Assembly: GCA_963580455.1 (NCBI GenBank)
Contig: OY756958.1
Span: 23,882,501 to 23,946,500, forward strand
Length of the DNA: 64,000 nt
Direction of reading: 5' to 3'
From: Euonymus europaeus
Lineage: Eukaryota; Streptophyta; Magnoliopsida; Celastrales; Celastraceae
The notes below the pieces were generated by a model. The model saw nothing but the letters and a program-made list of their open reading frames with translations, searched no databases and had not been told where the DNA came from. The position numbers and the translations under genes were made by a program. Shown here piece after piece: positions 12,967 through 25,350 of the stretch; position 1 is the first letter of the stretch, and each line of letters starts with the position of its first letter.

Positions 12967-13185
12967 CATACCAAAGCGGAAGCGCAACGAAAGCGGAAGG
13001 GCAAGAAAGGCAAGATTGGTTCCGTATAGCCGAAACGCAATAAAACGTTGTTCTTCAACAGCGTCTGATTTTGGACCGCGTTTAAGCGGTCCAAAACGCA
13101 ATCTGTAATGGTGCGTTTGGCACATAACACTTTTTTGGCGGGTCCCACAGCTTTAAGCTGTGGGAAACGCATACCAAACGAAGCC
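11921..13185. mobile_element. Fold-back/non-autonomous DNA transposon, about 1.26 kb
   Basis: The left end GGTCTGTTTGTTATGC resembles the reverse complement of the right end, GGCTTCGTTTGGTATGC. Just inside, both ends carry CCCACAGCTTTAAGCTGTG. The interior has a 30-bp direct repeat at 12784-12813 and 12850-12879, and a (GA)n microsatellite at about 12927-12964. No transposase frame is seen and no target duplication could be fixed, so the exact ends and superfamily (hAT-like?) are uncertain. Confidence 0.5.
12927..12964. repeat. (GA)n microsatellite
   Basis: About 19 uninterrupted GA units within the fold-back element. Open frames across it are low-complexity Arg-Glu or Ser-Leu translations, not genes. 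Confidence 0.9.
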
Positions 13186-15098
13186 AAACAAGTCTTCCAT
13201 TAGTTAGCTTTAGCTATCACTCTATCAGTCTTTTGTTGTTGTTTTAACTTGAAGGGACATCTAAACTCCCTAGATGCATCTTACTTTAGATGCATATTTA
13301 TTACCAAAATTAACCATAACAAATACGGAGGACGTGTCCTTAGAATTGGCACATATTAGGAACAGCGCAACAAACCAAATCATCCAAGTATTAATGGTCC
13401 AGCTGAGATGACAGAGGCTTTAAATTCTGGTTTGCTGGTTTCAACTCTTCCTTAGAGTTGAAAAGTTTCTTAAATGGAATTCTCGTTCATGTACTAAATT
13501 CTTGACCTAGTACTGGTTTCAACTTGCTAGATATTTGTGGCTCTTAACTTACGACTGCCCAAGCAATTGATCTGTCCGAATGTCACGAGCTGACCACTCA
13601 GGTAGTAAATTTCATAGCTAATAAGTTGTATCAACTACAGATAGATATTTTATAGATATTATTCACACATGGTTAAGGGAACAATGGAAAAGGCAAGAGA
13701 CAAGAAGAGGTCAAGGACCCACCAGGTACGTCCATTAATCGCCAGTGATGGTCTTAACAACAAGAGTCTGGGACCATACCGGTTAATTTTCAACTCCCAA
13801 CGAGAAACCATGCGTGGATGACGTGGTGATAAAATTCTGTCGATTCTCATAAAATTTAAGTTTGGACATAAATTATAAATCTAAATACAATACAAAGATT
13901 TTATTCGATTTAAAATTGAGACTAAATTCAAACACAAATATATTTTTTCAATTTAAATCGAACTAAATATAATCAATTATGTATGTCAAAAAATCTAAAT
14001 TAATTGAAATATCAACCTACAAATATTTCATAAATATTTTTGTTTAATTCGCAATCGATTTTCCCCACTCCAACATGGATCATGGATGGTATGTACTAGT
14101 CTGAACGTAGAAAAGAGTCATAATTAAAGACCTAAAAGTTTCATAACAAAAAAGACCTAAAAGTTGAGGTGAGCCATTGAGTATGAGTTGGCAAGTGTTG
14201 GATACACTTTTATTGCAAGAAGTCAAGAACACCCGTTTTGACCATTTTAAGAAGGTATCCACTCAAGTCTCCATCTACGGAAATTGCGTGTCAAACTAAG
14301 AACAAGTGTTGCTTCAACAAGACTATTAAATGCTCAAATTGCGAACCATCCTGCTTTATAGACTTCTATGTTTAGTTACGTTGCTTAAAAGTATGGGCCC
14401 TTTTCTCAACAAAAATAAAGTATGGGCCCAGAAATAAGAAGGCCACACGAATTTTTCCAAGCACTACACTTGCTCAAAATATATCCAACAAATAAATTCA
14501 TTGGACTATTGAAGGGTGCAAGTCCTTGATTTTGTCTCCACTTGTAATAATATTTGTTGGGTCCTAATCAATTCTCGCCTTTTTGAAGCTTTGACTTATT
14601 TATTTTATAAATATTTGATAGGGCGCAAATTTTAATAGTGTATAAACTATCAAATAAATTTTGTAATATTTAATAGAACATAAATTTTAATAGTGTCTAA
14701 ATTGTCAATTTATTATTAAAATTGACAGTTTACTATTAAAATTTATTATTAAGGTAGTTTAATAATGAAATAAAAACTATCGAATATAGATTTTGTTAAA
14801 AATAATTTTATACGTTGAATTCAAATGTTTAATTTTTTTCAAAATCTAACATATATTTTGAGAGAGAAGAAAAAATGTGAGAGAGACAAGACAACTGAAA
14901 GAATTTTTTGATGTGCATATTCATATAAGTGGAGAGAGCGTATAAACTACTGAATGGAGAAAATAAACTTATAAACTATCATACGCTCTACCAAACGAAC
15001 AATATATAGTTGGTGTACTAGGATACACGATATGGATCTTTCCCTAGCTAATCTTTTCATTTTGCTAAATTCATACATAACTATAAGAAACACAAACA
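13186..15098. other. Intergenic spacer with a possible MITE at 14609-14992
   Basis: No gene is seen. Near 14609 TTTGATAGGGCGCA resembles the reverse complement of the sequence ending near 14992 (TTTGGTAGAGCGTA). The AT-rich interior repeats AAATTTTAATAGTGT, suggesting a degenerate MITE. No target duplication was found. Confidence 0.35.
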
Positions 15099-15605
15099 TC
15101 AAAATTCCTTTACGTGAAAGTCGCCAATGGCGACCATGGAGTTGTTGGGCTTTCGATACATGGAACTCAGAAGTGTAAAATATGCACGCATTCTCACATC
15201 ATTCCTGTTCTGTTTCCTTATGGTTAAGTCGCCTGTGAAAACCTCTTTGAAGTGTGTGCGAGTAACATACATAATATATATATACAAATGCAATAAAAGA
15301 AGGATCTGATGAGAATTCAATGAAACAATGAACTGTATCAGTGGTGTTGACACTGACGAATCTAATAAACTAAGTATAAAAGATTCACGGCTAAGTAGAG
15401 GCATACCATCTATCCAGTTATATGCATCTTCACCCAAATAATCAAGGAAGAAGAGTCGTTCAGGATTTTGAATACCATTCAAGGGGCGAGAAGACTGTTG
15501 CAGCCTTCTTCCCATGACGGCGACAGCCAATCCATCCTCGTGAAGTCTACTGCCAGTCATTCCAACAAGCAGTAACATAACCGTTGTTCCATAGTATTTT
15601 ATCAT
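15099..15605 (-). CDS. Unassigned ORF, possible two-exon small protein
   Basis: The open frame runs for 168 codons on the minus strand. The N-terminal part has a hydrophobic stretch (VMLLLVGM), then a basic MGRRLQQSSRP segment and LFFLDYLGEDAYNWIDG, followed by a plausible donor (GTATGCC, near 15410). The middle section translates to low-quality sequence and reads like an intron. The final part (TIRKQNRNDVRMRAYF...) again looks more protein-like. I recognise no family. It could be a small secreted or membrane protein, an exon of a larger gene, or a chance frame. Transcript evidence would settle it. Confidence 0.3.
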   Translation of the reverse strand: MIKYYGTTVMLLLVGMTGSRLHEDGLAVAVMGRRLQQSSRPLNGIQNPERLFFLDYLGEDAYNWIDGMPLLSRESFILSLLDSSVSTPLIQFIVSLNSHQILLLLHLYIYIMYVTRTHFKEVFTGDLTIRKQNRNDVRMRAYFTLLSSMYRKPNNSMVAIGDFHVKEF

Positions 15606-16675
15606 TTCTCTTTACCTAAAGACCACCTCCAATAGTTACAGGCCTCTTCCTCTATTCTGTATGTTCATCAACTAAATATCTCCAGTACAGTTAATAGCTT
15701 TAGCCAATAGCCCAGCCGCAGCCAATTGTACATCACTCTTCGGTGTCGTTCTATAGAAATCCCACCAAAGCCTCCAGCCGTCTAAACCTAATAATTCCAG
15801 CACCCCTTGCGGCTAATTCTCATAGAAAAGAGAGAAGATTTATGGCAAAATCTCTGGTGGAAGCATCTCAAAGTCTTAATCTAAGAGCTGGAGATTTTTT
15901 ATTTGAACTTCCATCAAGTTAAACTGAAACAACTACTATCAGAACTTTCGTGGAAATACAAAGAATATCTATCCATCAGTAAAGTAAGACCATATAAGAT
16001 AGCTCCACAAAGTAATATCTATCCGGCACGTGCTTTCAGTATTTGGTTGATTCCAGCACAACAAGATGTTAAGTACTTGTCGCATATAAAACAGAGTTTG
16101 GACTTTGGATGAACAAGGCAAGCTCCATCATTAAAGAGACCACAGTCCTCGGTCACGAACATACCACTAACTTAAATATGGAATTGCCTTGAAAGTCGAA
16201 ACTGAATGAACACTAATGCTAATCATGCAATCTTCCTAAGTTAGGGAACAGCTAGTCAGCTAGGACCATGGCAAAAATAGGTCATATCATATGGTCAATG
16301 AAGAAGAGCACATACCCCAGGAGGGAAAAGGGAAGAAAATATACCCTGGAAAAGAGATGTCCATATACTAATTGCGCAAAGTTCGCAAAAAGGATTTAGA
16401 ATCACAAACAATCAATTTCTATGTTCCCAAAACAAAAAATGGTGCGCAAGACTCCCACAATGCTGCTGGAGTCTGTAGAGGCAGTTTCCATGATGTGAAC
16501 ATATGTTACATATCACACTAAACATAAAAGTGCAATATCCAAGTCAAATTTTTTATCACATTCTTAGAATATATATTTATGCTTTTTATGCTGCATATTG
16601 ATATTAGAGAAGCATACAGAGAAAACTACTTCTAAATACAGCCTGAATCCAGAAAGTCACTTACAGACCTCAGAA
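15606..16675. other. Spacer/3' flank of the PET100-like gene
   Basis: No convincing coding sequence. The stretch next to 16676 probably holds the 3' UTR of the PET100-like gene, which reads leftward. Confidence 0.4.
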
Positions 16676-18123
16676 TTAGTTAATGTTCTTCTTTCTAGCC
16701 AATTCACGTGCCATCTCTCTCAACTCTTCCGGTGATTGAGGCCTTGGACCCTCCGGGGGATAAACAACATAAGAACGCTTCACAAAAGAAGTAGAACTGA
16801 TTTAGAATTTAACAACCAAAGAAAAAACCCAGGACTTACAAAATAATATTAAGAAACTTATGCAAAGCAATTGAAGTTCCACTGCCAATCAAAGATTATG
16901 TGCAATAAAGCTTATGCTTCATTTTTGTTGAAATAAAAATATTTTTGTCTTTATTTCTCAGTGCATTCTCTATTATTTTCACATACCTAAAATTGCACCC
17001 AACAATTTTGGAATCGCATTGGGGCTATATAAACCCATATCATACCATTTTATACCTCATTCTCAAAGAATCCAACAAGGTACTTAGGCTTGTTTCAATT
17101 ATTCACGATTTTTGACACCGACATTCAATGGGGAGACTTGTGAAGACCATAGCATTTAGATGAAGAAATTATTTAACTTGCAAGATTAGTGGGATTTAGT
17201 AGCCAAGAATTCTGAGAAACCAACAAGCTTGAAAGTAATTGCGCCATAGGCAACAGTAAAACAGAAACAACACAGCAATTACAATGTCACTTCACTGTGT
17301 TTTGGCTGGCTTCTATATTTAACTAGGCAAAACTGTATAGAAGTCAAATATGCAAAAGTAAGTAGGCGCTAAATAGTAGAGGCAAAAAATTTAAAAAAGC
17401 AGCAATGTCAATCCAAACTCCAAACAGACACACTGAAACCACTGAATTGAGATTGAAGGAACAAAACCATGATAGCATGCATAAAAGCAGTAAATTCGAT
17501 CACAGAAACTTTAGAATTCGTTAACACCTCAGCCAATAGATTTATAGCGAGTAGGCAACAATAATAGATTCTTTGATTGGCAAGCGGAACTTCAATTACT
17601 TTGCATGAGTTTCATTCAAAGGTCTCAAATTTATTGCAACAAACAAAATCCCGAGCAATCGAACCATATTAATTTTATGCTTCCGTCAAGACCAATGAGA
17701 AATTCCTGTCGCACAATAGAATTACCAATCCGGTGATGCTATTTAATTCCGCCCAAGCATAGACAAAACATATCAATATTAATCTAGTAAATCAGCTAAC
17801 AAGAATCACAGATACAAAATACGTTTACAAAATCATGGAACAAATCCATATACTTCAAAGAAAACTGAGTGCAGGTAAACGTCGAAAACCTATTGAAAAT
17901 ACTAATTTCCTCAAAAAATGATCAAATCAACATCGTTATCGAAAATGAAATCTCAAATATGAACGTATTAGACTGAAAGAGACAGAGAGAGTACATTTCC
18001 CATGAATTTCTGGATATTCTTTGAATTGTTGGCGAAAGTACACATAAGAACGATCGGAACGCTCACATACAGCCCAAACTTGGCGATCTCCAGAATTCCC
18101 TTCGATGTCCCCAAAGAAGACAT
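16676..18123 (-). CDS. PET100-like mitochondrial protein (76 aa, 2 exons)
   Basis: Exon 1 is 18123-17995 (43 codons, MSSLGTSKGILEIAKFG...) and exon 2 is 16777-16676 (33 codons plus TAA, RSYVVYPPEGPRPQSPEEL...). They are separated by an intron of about 1.2 kb with GT and AAG ends, phase 0. The protein has one hydrophobic segment (FGLYVSVPIVLMCTFA), then a proline-rich linker and a charged helix, MARELARKK. This layout matches the short plant homologues of PET100, the inner-membrane factor that assists cytochrome c oxidase assembly. The exons are too short for a normal ORF scan, and a longer overlapping frame (18292-17936) is a shadow. The identification rests on family recall of the sequence pattern. 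The start is the only ATG giving this frame. Confidence 0.8.
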
Positions 18124-18259
18124 TTTCTAAGAAGATTTGACGATGATAAGATCTCCGACGGAGAAAGTGCTCAAGTAATTGACTAATTTCTACTCTCTCC
18201 TCTACTTCCAAAAGTTCAAAACCCTCCAGAAAGTCGCAGCCAATATCAGAAGAACAGTG

Positions 18260-18268
18260 GGCTTGGCT
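18260..18268. repeat. Target-site duplication (left) of the Mutator-like element
   Basis: GGCTTGGCT, repeated exactly at 19021-19029. A 9-bp duplication is the hallmark of Mutator-like insertion. Confidence 0.85.
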
Positions 18269-19020
18269 GGGCTGCACTAGAGTCAAGTACACTCAAATGA
18301 CTGTAACAAGATAGTACACTCAAATCATCGTTGGATTTGATCAATTAAATCTTAACCATTGAATTGATAAATTAATTAAAATTTAATTTTAAATAAATAA
18401 ATCATACTTTTTATTTTAAAAAAACCTTAAAATTATTATAATACCCCTTTCTTATCTCCGTTAGAATATCTCTCCCGTTAGACTTAATTCAGAATGCTTC
18501 TTCCTTCCTTCGTATCTCTCTCCTTTTGCCTTTCCGTCGCTGATCGTCGTTCTGGTTCTCAAAGAGTATCTCCGATCAGGTCCGTTCTTTGGTCTTTTTT
18601 ATCTCGTTCTTGGCTCCATTACTTCCCTCCCATTTTGTCTCGTTCTTCTTCTTCTTCACGTGATAACTCAACAAATCTCTCATCTGGGTTTGTTCTTCGT
18701 TTTCAATTTGGAAAATTTGAAGCAATTCATAAGTGTTCTTACCCCCTTTGTTTGGGTTTTAATTTACTAGGTTTAGATTGTTTCGTTTGATCCGAGAATG
18801 AGTTTTAGATGCTATGGTTGAGAAACAGCTAAGGGATATTATAATAATTTTAAGGCTTTTTTAATTTTTTTAAAATAAAAAGTATGATTTATTAATTTAA
18901 AATTAAATTTTAATTAATTTATTAATTCAATGGTTAAGATTTAATTGATCAAATCCAACGATGATTTGAGTGTACTATCTTGATACAGTCATTTGAGTGT
19001 ACTTGACTCTAGCAAAACCC
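18269..19020. mobile_element. Mutator-like element (MULE), 752 bp, long inverted repeats, no transposase
   Basis: The two ends form inverted repeats of about 170 bp. From CTAGAGTCAAGTACACTC inward they match almost base for base through CATCGTTGGATTTGATC. Both ends start with GGG, and a 9-bp direct duplication flanks the element exactly (18260-18268 and 19021-19029). The interior (about 18450-18830) is C/T-rich and unlike the AT-rich arms. It resembles a plant 5' leader or first-exon sequence, as in Pack-MULEs that carry gene fragments. It starts about 145 bp upstream of the PET100-like ATG, so it may supply or disturb its promoter. Confidence 0.85.
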
Positions 19021-19029
19021 GGCTTGGCT

Positions 19030-21501
19030 TTGTGTGTGCGATTCAGAACTTTAATACGTGGAGGGTTTATCTTGATGACGTGTATACACCCGTGGGCTCG
19101 GGAGATGTGGACTGGCCATGTAGCTTTTGAGCCTTCAATGTGGCCCATAAGTTCCAGGACTGACTGAGTACATGCTTTGCAATCTGGTAAAGCTGTTGGG
19201 CTTTTAAGTAAGTAGGTCTGGGCCTCATACGCAAACCCTAAGACACTTGGTAAATCGTAAATGATTGAAAATGAGAGGGTTTTTAAATGACTGAAAATGA
19301 GAGGTTTTAAAAATCTTACTTGTTTATATTTTAAGACACCCAAAACGGATCAAAGTCTCCACTTCACAAATATCCCATTTCCGCTACCCCATGATTCCCA
19401 GGTAACATTCTTAATGAAACCCTAACGAGTTACATTTAGCATCAAGTGTGCACAGCTACATAATAGTAACTCAGATGATGCTATTGGGCTAAGACTCGAA
19501 CCATTTTGTCTTTTTAAGTGTATTTTTCGGAGGAGAAGTTGGACTCAAACTTATTATAAATCACATTATTTGAGACATTTTTTATTTTTAACAGATTGGG
19601 TATATTAATACTATTTAATTTTTCAAGATGCTCATGATTACCTGGCTAAAAATGATAATGATATTTACGTTATGTGTCAGGAATAGACAGACTCACATGC
19701 GCAACAGCAGTTTATGGCTAGAAGCGTTGATTTTGTGCTGATTTTAACACTCTGCAGAAAATATTTGTCCCTTCACTTTTTTCACTCAGTTTAAGAAAAT
19801 ATTTAATTCTCTTTTAATTTGACGTTTATATCCCTATTTATAATGACAAATATTTTGACACTATAATTAATGCGCAGGTTATTGAGTTTTTTAAGTTAAG
19901 GATAAATAAGGAAAAAATGGAAAAAAATAGCTTTCATTAATTGAAATGGACATGTATTTTGGAACATCCCAAAAAAGAATAAGTGACAATTAAAATGGGA
20001 CGGATGGAGTAATTTTAAAAAAAAAATCTGAAAAATTCATAAATGATTAGTATTTAACATAATGAATTCAATTATATATTTTTTGTTTAAAACAAAAATT
20101 AAATTAACTGTACTCTAAAATTGAATGTTTTTAGTTAATATCCAACCGTCTAAAATGTTATTCATATTTTAAGATTAATTTGATTTTTGTTTCGAATAAA
20201 AAATATAATTTTAGATTTCGACATGTTAAATACAAAGCATTTATAATTTTTCAGCTTTCTTTAAAAAAAAATACTACTATATATTAAAACGGTGCATCGG
20301 TTCCGCCGATCCCAATTCCTCTTTATAATCGTCCAACTAGCCATTTTTTCTTCAAGGTAATGAAGTCGTGTTATTGGTCCAACTAGAAAGTACCATCCAA
20401 CCAATCCAACTCGATGACAAAGACTACGATAAGTCTACATTACGTTAATTCATAGTTGCCGGAAGAAAAAAAACTACATTCACATTAATGCCTAGTTGTT
20501 GTTTTATCTTATTATAACTAAATTTAATTCAGATATTTCCACCATAAAGCATTGTTTTTAACAAAGGTAAACTAATACCTCCAAGTCTTCAACTACGTAA
20601 GTGCTTCGCTAATCAATATTTTTTTGGGTTAATTAATTTGCATTCCTAATTAATTAGGTTTGTTCTAGCTCTATAGCCACCTTGGTGTCCTCTGGTGATG
20701 AAGGAATCAATGTTTGCTTCAATTCCCCAACTTAGTCCTAGAATATTTTTTTTGCTAAACCAAAACTTTCACTAAAGACACATTCTCTCTCCCTCTAGCT
20801 CTCTCTCATATTATAATATGTTTTGAGAGAGTTGTTGTTTTATAATTACTCCTCAGTAACGAGGATTGTTTTCTTTATAGGATCGACAAGAGAATCGTAC
20901 ACAATTGGTTTGTATAAACTTTATGTCAGATCATCTCAATCTCCGGCCCCGAGTTTTTAGAAAATCGTGGGGTGATATATTATGAAGAGTTGAACTCAAG
21001 TCTCCCGACTACAAACCAGTAACAATTCATCTCCAACAAACTTGGTCATATTTTCAATATTTGAAAGTGAATTGTTTTGATAGGTTGAATAGAATTTGAT
21101 CATGAGCCAGCTGGGTCGGATCATACAAAATTTATGATTTCCAAAAAATCATGGAGCTGGAGGAGTTCTTGACAATGGTAAAAACGAAGTCGACATTAGG
21201 TGAACCACATTAAAATCTTGTGTTTCTCTTGTTTTTGTTAAAATCTTGGGAATGTCATTCTCAACATGCCTCTCTCCCACTACATGGCAAAAGTAAGTAA
21301 CATTGCACTCATGATTTGTATAAGCTAAGCTTTAGCTTTCTTTTTATTTAATCAAACATAGCAATCATCATGAAATTAAATGCTAGCTATCTCAATGGCC
21401 CCCTCCATTAGCTTTGTTAATCAAGTAGGAAATAAGGAATGAGATTGGAAGGGCCACCAATTTGATTTGCATATATTTCCTATGAAATCATTACTCTATT
21501 T
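19030..21501. other. Intergenic spacer with a Stowaway-like MITE remnant
   Basis: No gene is recognised. The end near 19995-20013 (TGGGACGGATGGAGTA) is the complement of the Stowaway terminus TACTCCCTCCGTCCCA. The sequence to its left (TGTCACTTATTC read in reverse) belongs to the same MITE type, while the left end near 19755 is degenerate. The rest is AT-rich. Confidence 0.5.
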
Positions 21502-21836
21502 TGTTGGGAATCCCACGTCGGCTAGGCAAGACCTTGGTGTCTTATATATAATAGCAAGCTTTTCTCCCCCTAATAGATCCTTTTAGGGGCTTAAGGGAGG
21601 CCCATAATTATAACATAGTATCGGAGCCAGGTTCAGCACACGTATCATCCCCGCATGAAAAAAGCCCAAAAAAATTGGGGGACTGGAGTGCCCAGCCCAT
21701 GTGTGTGGGGGTGTGTTGGGAATCCCACATCGCTTGGGCAAGACCTTGGTGTCTTCCATATAATAACAAGCTTCTCTCCCCCTTAATAGGTAATAGGTCT
21801 TTTTAGGGGGCTTAAGGGAGGCCCAGAATTATAACA
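21502..21836 (+). mobile_element. TRIM (terminal-repeat retrotransposon in miniature), 335 bp
   Basis: The two LTRs, 21502-21615 and 21714-21836, both start TGTTGGGAATCCCAC and end ATTATAACA. Directly after the first LTR is a primer-binding site (TAGTATCGGAGCC) matching the initiator tRNA-Met 3' end with small changes. A G-rich tract precedes the second LTR as the polypurine site. The internal part is under 100 bp and codes for nothing. TATTT flanks both sides (21497-21501 and 21837-21841), a 5-bp target duplication. The complete structure and intact duplication indicate a fairly recent insertion. There is no 5S-like block, so it is not Cassandra. Confidence 0.9.
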
Positions 21837-21841
21837 TATTT

Positions 21842-24800
21842 ATTTTTCTTTTTCTTTTTTTGGAAACTATGACAATTGATACGAGCATTTTTTGCTTCTT
21901 CCGATCATTACTAGTGGAGCACATACTTGTCAGAATAGTCGGTAGAAAACAAGTCAAGATTTAGATGAGTAAAGATAGACATAATGAGAAAAATAATCAA
22001 AAATCTTTGATGGCTCTTTCATAAAAAAAAAACATCTTTGATGGCTAGTGAATGATTAACAACATATTATTTTTCTTGTGATCGACTTCTCATTTCATTG
22101 GTCCGTTTGGTTTCAAATTTCAATATACTGCAATTATAATATAAGGGTAATCAATCGGGTCCTTGATACATTAACATGTATGTGATCTCTAACATGACCA
22201 GAATTACTAAATATTTACTCAATTTGAAGGCGTCCAATTTATGTGGTTGTTAGTAAAGGGTGTTCACCGTCAGTTTTTTGCTAAATTGTTTAGGTAGTTT
22301 TCGGTTCATATGTCAATTTTTCGGTTCAATTCTTTTTAGGTTTTAATAGAAAAAATGTAATTTCTTATATAAAAAAACAAACCATTTGTTGTGTTTTTTC
22401 CTTTTTAATTTTGATTTTGACGATTTTTGTAACAACCCCTAGTCGTTAGAGCACTTGCATAGTCATATCTGAGGTTACTATCAGATTTTCTATTTTACAT
22501 ACAATGTATCAGAATCTCTATTATAATCTCTACGACATTAACATGTTAATTCATTTTTCTTTTATTATTTAATTTATTTAATTCACTTTATTTTAACAAC
22601 CGTGCATTTTAAAAAATAAACTAAAAAATATGAAAGATCAGAAACCCCTTCTCCCTCAACTCTCCATCCGCAATCACATCAAGCACCAAACCACCCTGAA
22701 TCTATTTCCCAAGTCTAGCGGCATGATTGTTTGTAATTTGTCAAATCCAGCGGCAGGAGTGTTTTTAGTTCGTTGAACGGTAAATTAAAAGTAGTATGTC
22801 AAAAAGTTAGGTTTTGGGTAAGGTAAAACACTGAACAAGGTGGATGATTTGCCATATCTTCCGTCTATTTTCCTGCAACATCTTTCTGATTTTTACAGAA
22901 GCCGTAGGAGGAGGAGGAGCGGTGGTGAAATGTTCGTCGCCGGCCGCAGGTTGTTATGAAATGTCTGTCACCATATCATATAACAATGTGCCTCCAAAAT
23001 ATGCCATATGAATTAATAATAAAATTATTCACGAAGTTCAAATTTTCAAAACTAATCCTCAAATTCAAATAACTCAATTGACAAAAAATCATATATAAAA
23101 GACGAATCTCAGAATTTGAATTACATCCTCTTCTTCTATTAATAGAAAAAATAAAAACATAATCTAACAACCTCTAAAAGCCAAATCCCCAACCCATTTT
23201 TTTGGTGTGCACTCAATCCGTTGCTCTACATAGCTTCTCACTTACTTCTCCTTCAACAGTGGACCCTACATTGTCCACCTACAAAACAGGTCACATGATT
23301 TGATGACATGGCAAGTTTTCATCCGTCCAGCTCAACCCAAATGTCATGCGCAACAACCTCCAACAACTTTTACAAATTCGCATCCCATCCCTCACTTTAC
23401 GTGAATGGGACCGCGTAGCTCACGCCAGCAAACACAAATGACCAATCCAGTCCCTCATGAGTAATAACTACGTAACTACGTTTAGTCTACGTCACTATTC
23501 TCGTTGACCTGACCTACGCGAGTATGTGGATTGGCTCGTGACTTAACTATAAACCCTTGTCATTGAGTTTTTTTATTCTTCAAAATAACAATATTTTAAT
23601 AATATATATACCCCTCTACTTACACATTTTCTTTTTTTAATCAAAAAAATCTTCTTGCTTTGAAAAATGAGTAATGTTAACCACTATGTTTATTCTCTGT
23701 CAAAAACAACTGATGTGTTAGAAATTAGAATTAGTTGATGTTATATAATAAATCTATGTATTCTAGTTATATTATGCGTTGAGATAATCATGTACAGGTG
23801 TGTGCTGATTTTTTTTATAAAAAAATTCCCTTTCAATAATTAATCCTAATAGCGTTATTACCTTTCAACTTATTGACACTGTTATGAACAGCACCAATAA
23901 ATCAAAATTGACAAAAATGACGATCTTCCAAATGATCTTCCAGTGACGCTGTTCCAAAAAAACGTCAAATTATTATTTAGGCAAATAATTGAGAGTGTGG
24001 CTCTGTCACGAATTAATTATTAAAATATTATTATTTGTTTACAAAACTGTGTCATTGCAAGCTATGAAACTGAGTCAATTTGATCACCCGTGAGGGGGGT
24101 GAGAATTGCCGGTTTGCCACTGCTAAAGTGGGTGGCAGCCTTTGAATTTTTTGTTGTTGTTGATGGCCAGTGTCCTCTACACGACTTTTCAGCTTTCACA
24201 CGTCAAGTTGGACACGAGACTTGCAAAGAAGGTCCTTTTCTTTTTTAAATGACAAAAAGCAGAGTGAAAAATATCTCCAGTTAATATTTTCATTCCAATG
24301 GGATTAGAGATAATATTTTTTAATTATCTGCTTTATATAAGCAGTGGGAATATATGTTTTCGGTTGTCAATGATTGCGCTTCGCAATTACAATAGTCTTA
24401 ATTTTTTTAATTTCTCATTAAAATTAATGTTTAATATCATCTTATTATACAAAAATTAGGCCACGTATATTTTTTATTTTTTATTTTGATTAAGTCAGCT
24501 ATTCTTCATTATTCCATCAATTTTTAACAAAAATGAGCTCGTAAACTATATAATTACATCAAAATTAATATTTAATCATACATCTATCACAAAAAGTGAA
24601 AATCACGAAAATGAGTTTGTGGTTGAACGACAATATAACTATACATATAAGGATCGACTATTTCAATAGAAAATGAGTTCGAATTTCCTTATCCCCAATT
24701 TTTCTGAATAAAAAGAAGGTGGAAACCGCATCAACAATAAAAAAATATGTCTTTCAATAGAATCACTTCAATAAAATACATATTTTAATATAATTTTATT

Positions 24801-25128
24801 GTTAATGAGTCATTGCAATTACTCTATGTTTCTAACTCGCGTTCTTACAGGTACTCTGTTCCCCAACCTAATGGAAGGCGATATAGGTGAATAAAATCAG
24901 AGTAGTTGATGGTCAAATTTAGAGCTACGACAAATAGTTTCCAATAGTTCATGCTTGCACTACATTAGTCATAGAAAAACGAGATTGGATTCTATAAAGG
25001 TAAAAAAAAAGTGCAAATTAATGTTGACGGTAAAACCTATTAAATTTTAAAAAAAAATCTCAGGGTAAATAATATTTGTGGGTATTGAAATATTGGTCAC
25101 GTTTCAACTCAGATAGTGACATAATTGA
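21842..25128. other. AT-rich intergenic spacer, nothing recognised
   Basis: Long AT-rich spacer with scattered T and A runs. I see no credible coding sequence, tRNA or structured repeat in it. Confidence 0.5.
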
Positions 25129-25350
25129 TGACATAGTGAGGCGCGACCCCTATGTTAAAGGGAGGTGGATAGTTCGAGTCCCATCTTCAACAACCAACCT
25201 ATGCAACAGGAGAGGGATTGGGGGTAGTGGTCCATGAGCCCGGCCAACTAATAGCGACTGGGGTGGATCGTTACATCAGTACTCAAGTTGGATGAGTCAA
25301 GATTTCAGCACATGAGTTGGAATGTTATCAATCTTTTAATATCCAAAAAT
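25129..25350 (+). mobile_element. Possible tRNA-derived SINE
   Basis: A box A-like TGACATAGTGAGG (25129-25141) is followed about 30 bases later by a box B-like AGTTCGAGTCCC (25171-25182). This is the internal promoter spacing of tRNA genes and SINEs. No tRNA cloverleaf is complete, and the right end and target duplication are not clear. Confidence 0.4.

Noticed and set aside
12690..13187. 165-codon minus-strand frame
   Set aside because: It crosses the GA microsatellite and the fold-back element, and the translation is low-complexity Ser/Leu.
17936..18292. 118-codon minus-strand frame over the PET100-like exon
   Set aside because: The frame one step away gives the family-like PET100 start and splices cleanly, so this one is a shadow that also runs into the Mutator-like element.
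25129..25182. tRNA gene
   Set aside because: Box A- and B-like motifs are present but no complete cloverleaf or CCA-side acceptor stem can be drawn.
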